Origin: Gudongella sp.
Lineage (GTDB): Bacteria > Bacillota > Clostridia > Tissierellales > Tissierellaceae
NCBI GenBank assembly: GCA_024649995.1
Contig: JANKMX010000023.1
Location: forward strand, 1 to 33,130
Length of the DNA: 33,130 nucleotides
Direction of reading: 5' to 3'
Positions 30,534 through 33,130 of this stretch are shown here, in pieces. The translations under genes were made by a program, and so were the position numbers. The notes beneath the pieces are model-generated. The model was not told the DNA's origin, made no database searches, and saw nothing but the letters and a program-made list of their open reading frames with translations. Positions within the stretch are counted from its first letter, which is position 1, and each line of letters begins with the position of its first letter.

Positions 30534-31472
30534 ATGAAGGAAAAACTAATTGTTATAACAGGACCAACAGCAGTTGGAAAGACATCCATATCAATTTCCC
30601 TTGCAAAAAGGTTGGACGGAGAAATAATCTCAGCTGATTCAATGCAGATATATAAGTATATGGATATTGGTACTGCAAAGGTCACAGAGGCTGAAATGGA
30701 TGGTATCAGACATCATATGGTTGATTTTATTAAGCCTGATCAACAATTTACAGTGGCTGATTATAAAGAAAATGCAACAAAAATAATACATTCTCTTAAT
30801 AAACAAGGTAAATTGCCTATTATTGCAGGTGGTACAGGGCTATATATTAACTCACTCGCATATGAATTGAATTTTGTGGACGTACCTCCAAATCAGAAAT
30901 TGAGGGATGAGCTTGAAGCCTATGCAGAAGATTTTGGTAATCTGGCACTTCTTGACAAGCTTCAGGGAATTGACCCCGTAGCAGCAAGTAAATACACTGA
31001 GAATGATATACAAAGGATTGTTAGAGCAATAGAGATAACAACTATCTCAGGGAAGACATACGATGAATATGGAAGCAATTTTAGAGCACCCAACCATAGT
31101 TATGATCTATTGATGTACTGCTTGAACATGGATAGGCAGAAGCTGTATGAGAGAATTAACCATAGGGTGGATATCATGCTTCAGCAGGGATTGGTTCAAG
31201 AGGTACAAAGCCTTATGGATATGGGTTATGGAAAAGATCTGGTGTCCATGAAGGCAATTGGGTATAAAGAGATTATGGAGTACCTTGAAGGGAATGAGAG
31301 CTACCCGGATACAGTAGAGAAAATAAAAAAACTTTCAAGAAATTATGCGAAGAGACAGCTGACCTGGTTCAGAAGGGATGATAGAGTAAACTGGATAGAT
31401 GTTGAGGACTATGATAGCATGAATGCCATTGTTGATCATTTGGAGAGAGATATCAGGAAAAAGATCTATTAA
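30534..31472 (+). CDS. miaA: tRNA dimethylallyltransferase
   Basis: MiaA transfers the dimethylallyl group of DMAPP to N6 of A37 in tRNA, the step before MiaB. The 312-residue protein has P-loop GPTAVGKT (10-17), DSMQIYKYMDIGTAK (substrate-binding DSxQ), GGTGLYI, and the C-terminal KRQLTWFRR motif, all typical. DMAPP would come from IspH in this same window. The start is uncertain by nine bases (GTG 30525, ATG 30528 or ATG 30534); 30534 gives the best ribosome-site spacing and the normal N terminus. It is followed after 14 bases by hfq. Confidence 0.96.
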   Translation: MKEKLIVITGPTAVGKTSISISLAKRLDGEIISADSMQIYKYMDIGTAKVTEAEMDGIRHHMVDFIKPDQQFTVADYKENATKIIHSLNKQGKLPIIAGGTGLYINSLAYELNFVDVPPNQKLRDELEAYAEDFGNLALLDKLQGIDPVAASKYTENDIQRIVRAIEITTISGKTYDEYGSNFRAPNHSYDLLMYCLNMDRQKLYERINHRVDIMLQQGLVQEVQSLMDMGYGKDLVSMKAIGYKEIMEYLEGNESYPDTVEKIKKLSRNYAKRQLTWFRRDDRVNWIDVEDYDSMNAIVDHLERDIRKKIY

Positions 31473-31486
31473 AGGGGGATTTTTAG

Positions 31487-31708
31487 ATGAAACAAGGAGT
31501 AAATCTACAGGACCAGTTCCTTAACACTGCAAGAAGGGAAGGGGTATTGATTACGGTCTTTCTTGTTAATGGATATCAGATAAAGGGCTATGTCAAAGGA
31601 TTTGACAGCTATACACTTGTACTGGACGCAGACGATAAACAGCAGTTGGTATATAAGCATGCCATATCAACCATAATTCCAAGCAGTGTAATCGATTTCG
31701 ATTACTAG
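31487..31708 (+). CDS. hfq: RNA chaperone Hfq
   Basis: Hfq forms a hexameric Sm-like ring that binds A-rich and U-rich RNA and matches small RNAs to targets; its role is milder in most Bacillota. The 73-residue protein has Sm1 (about 11-45, [22 protein letters not shown]) and the Sm2 motif YKHAISTI (about 56-63), including the Tyr-Lys-His residues of the proximal uridine site. AAGGGGG precedes ATG 31487. In position after miaA it matches the common order. Confidence 0.96.
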   Translation: MKQGVNLQDQFLNTARREGVLITVFLVNGYQIKGYVKGFDSYTLVLDADDKQQLVYKHAISTIIPSSVIDFDY

Positions 31709-31746
31709 ATAGCTAATCCATTGATTATTTCGAAAAGCATCAATCC

Positions 31747-31774
31747 AGTCTCTGGTGACAGAGACTATTCTTTT
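31747..31774 (+). terminator. Terminator after hfq
   Basis: AGTCTCTG (31747-31754) pairs perfectly with CAGAGACT (31759-31766) over GTGA, then ATTCTTTT. Just before it ATTGAT (31720-31725) and ATCAAT (31739-31744) can form a second hairpin. The T tract is imperfect, so some read-through into the next gene is likely. Confidence 0.7.
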
Positions 31775-31801
31775 GCAAAATTTGAAAACTAAGGAGAAAA
31801 T

Positions 31802-33094
31802 ATGAACGAGTTAACGGTAAATTATTTATGTAAACAATATAAGCTTAATAGTGATGTTGTAGAATATGTAAGCAGGATGGAAGAGCTTGTTGAGGAAAGA
31901 TTCAAAAATCTTGATGAAATCAGAGAGTATAACCAATACAAGGTGATAGGTGCCATGCAGGATAACAGGCTTGGATCCACAGATTTCCACTGGACTACAG
32001 GCTACGGCTATGGAGATATCGGAAGAGAGAAGGTCGAATCAATATTCGCTGACATTTTCAAGGCGGAGGCCGCATTGGTAAGGCCTGCAATCGCTTCTGG
32101 GACCCATGCCCTAAATCTTGCTCTTTCAGGTATATTGAGGCCTGGGGATCAGCTCTTGTACATTACAGGCGCCCCATATGACACCCTTCAGAAGGTAATT
32201 GGAATAAAGGGGAATGCAGAGGGAAGCCTTCTTGATTATGGAGTGCTATATAATGATGTCCCACTGAAAAACAACAGTATTGACCTGGAGGGAGCATTGG
32301 ATACAATCAACGAAAAAACGAGAATCGTTGCCATTCAACGTTCCACTGGCTATAGCGATAGAAGAGCCATCACCATTGATGAAATAGAAGAGGTTATTAT
32401 GAGAATAAAGGAAACACATCCTCATGTTCTTGTAATGGTGGACAATTGCTACGGTGAATTTCTTGACACCAGGGAGCCCATTGAGGTGGGAGCGGATATT
32501 ATTGCTGGGTCTTTAATAAAGAATCCTGGAGGAGGAATAGCCCTTTCAGGAGGCTATGTGGCCGGTAAAGAAGAACTGATCAGCATGGTTTCAAACAGGC
32601 TAACTGCTCCCGGTCTTGGAAAGGATACAGGATTGACCTTTGGTACAAGCAGAACAACCCTTCAGGGCCTTTTTCTGGCTCCTCATGTGGTATCTGAAGC
32701 TGTCAAGGGAGCCCTGCTTGTGGCCATGACCTACAAGACCCTTGGTTTCAAGATAGTACCTGAGCTGGATGACAAGAGAAGCGACATCATTCAAGGGGTT
32801 GAGCTTCTTACAGAAGAAAGGGTCAGTGAGTTCTGTAAGGGAATCCAGGCGGCCTCCACAGTTGACTCCTATGTAGTTCCAGAGGCCTGGGACATGCCAG
32901 GCTATGCCGATAGGATAATAATGGCTGCCGGGGGCTTTATTGAGGGCTCATCCATAGAGCTGAGTGCAGACGGACCCATGAGAGAACCCTATTATGCATA
33001 TTATCAGGGAGGACTTACCTATGACCATTGCAAGCTAGGAGTTATGAAGTCCCTTGATAACCTTTACAGAAAGAACTTGGTAAGTTTAAGATAA
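31802..33094 (+). CDS. Methionine gamma-lyase-like PLP enzyme (aluminium resistance/YnbB family)
   Basis: This is a fold-type-I pyridoxal-phosphate enzyme of the family annotated as methionine gamma-lyase-like or aluminium-resistance protein; the real substrate is not firmly known. The 430-residue protein has the cofactor-ring region SGTHALNLAL (99-108), Asp214 in VMVDNCYGEF and the Schiff-base lysine Lys240 in SLIKNPGGG. AAGGAG lies before ATG 31802. The position near miaA-hfq recalls the B. subtilis order hfq ... ynbA-ynbB. It is followed by a perfect hairpin at the end of the window. Confidence 0.9.
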   Translation: MNELTVNYLCKQYKLNSDVVEYVSRMEELVEERFKNLDEIREYNQYKVIGAMQDNRLGSTDFHWTTGYGYGDIGREKVESIFADIFKAEAALVRPAIASGTHALNLALSGILRPGDQLLYITGAPYDTLQKVIGIKGNAEGSLLDYGVLYNDVPLKNNSIDLEGALDTINEKTRIVAIQRSTGYSDRRAITIDEIEEVIMRIKETHPHVLVMVDNCYGEFLDTREPIEVGADIIAGSLIKNPGGGIALSGGYVAGKEELISMVSNRLTAPGLGKDTGLTFGTSRTTLQGLFLAPHVVSEAVKGALLVAMTYKTLGFKIVPELDDKRSDIIQGVELLTEERVSEFCKGIQAASTVDSYVVPEAWDMPGYADRIIMAAGGFIEGSSIELSADGPMREPYYAYYQGGLTYDHCKLGVMKSLDNLYRKNLVSLR

Positions 33095-33107
33095 TAATAG
33101 GAAAAAG

Positions 33108-33130
33108 TCATTGGCTAATGCAGCCAATGA
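33108..33130 (+). terminator. Probable terminator stem, cut by window end
   Basis: TCATTGGCT (33108-33116) and AGCCAATGA (33122-33130) pair perfectly over a 5-base loop. An A run precedes it. The expected T tract lies beyond the window. Confidence 0.7.

Noticed and set aside
1-33130. CRISPR arrays, insertion sequences, prophage or tRNA/rRNA genes
   Set aside because: No regularly spaced repeats, transposase or phage genes, tRNA cloverleaf or rRNA sequences were seen on either strand.

Overview
The window looks like chromosomal core DNA of an anaerobic, AT-rich member of the Bacillota, class Clostridia. The evidence is conserved gene order (ispA ... tlyA-recN-nudF-xerD; scpA-scpB-rluB; korDABC; cmk-plsC-ispH/rpsA; miaB-mutS-mutL-miaA-hfq), the clostridial IspH-S1 fusion, a ferredoxin-linked 2-oxoacid oxidoreductase and strong AGGAGG-type ribosome sites. 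Every gene I accept lies on the + strand. I see no transposon, prophage or CRISPR array. The species cannot be named from the sequence.

Region 1 (1-2289) is the most remarkable part. The 3' end of ispA is followed by about 860 bases without a gene. Within them is a self-contained non-coding transcription unit of roughly 617 nt, with a consensus sigma-A promoter and a perfect terminator, and then a small four-helix membrane protein. This is the signature of OLE RNA (ornate, large, extremophilic) and its partner OapA.

Region 2 (2291-12714) is a long co-directional run with almost no gaps: tlyA, recN, a Nudix ADP-ribose pyrophosphatase, a XerD-like recombinase, pyrimidine-nucleoside phosphorylase, an M50 protease, scpA/scpB, rluB, a GNAT, mnmM and a biotin-dependent carboxyltransferase subunit. 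Sporulation genes that usually sit in this block in spore-formers (spoIVB, spo0A, spoIIM, dacF, spmA/B), and also dxs, nadK and argR, are absent here.

Region 3 (12741-16602) is a korDABC operon plus an RpiR-type regulator, bounded by two terminators. Two near-identical 21-bp inverted repeats overlap the predicted start site and leader of korD.

Region 4 (16717-21537) holds an HI0933-family flavoprotein, then a promoter, a 250-nt structured leader ending in an intrinsic terminator, and cmk, plsC and the ispH-rpsA fusion.

Region 5 (21563-24621) carries three tandem, different M42 aminopeptidases. Region 6 (24698-31774) is miaB-mutS-mutL-miaA-hfq (tRNA modification, mismatch repair, RNA chaperone), followed by a PLP-dependent methionine gamma-lyase-like gene whose terminator stem ends at the last base of the window.
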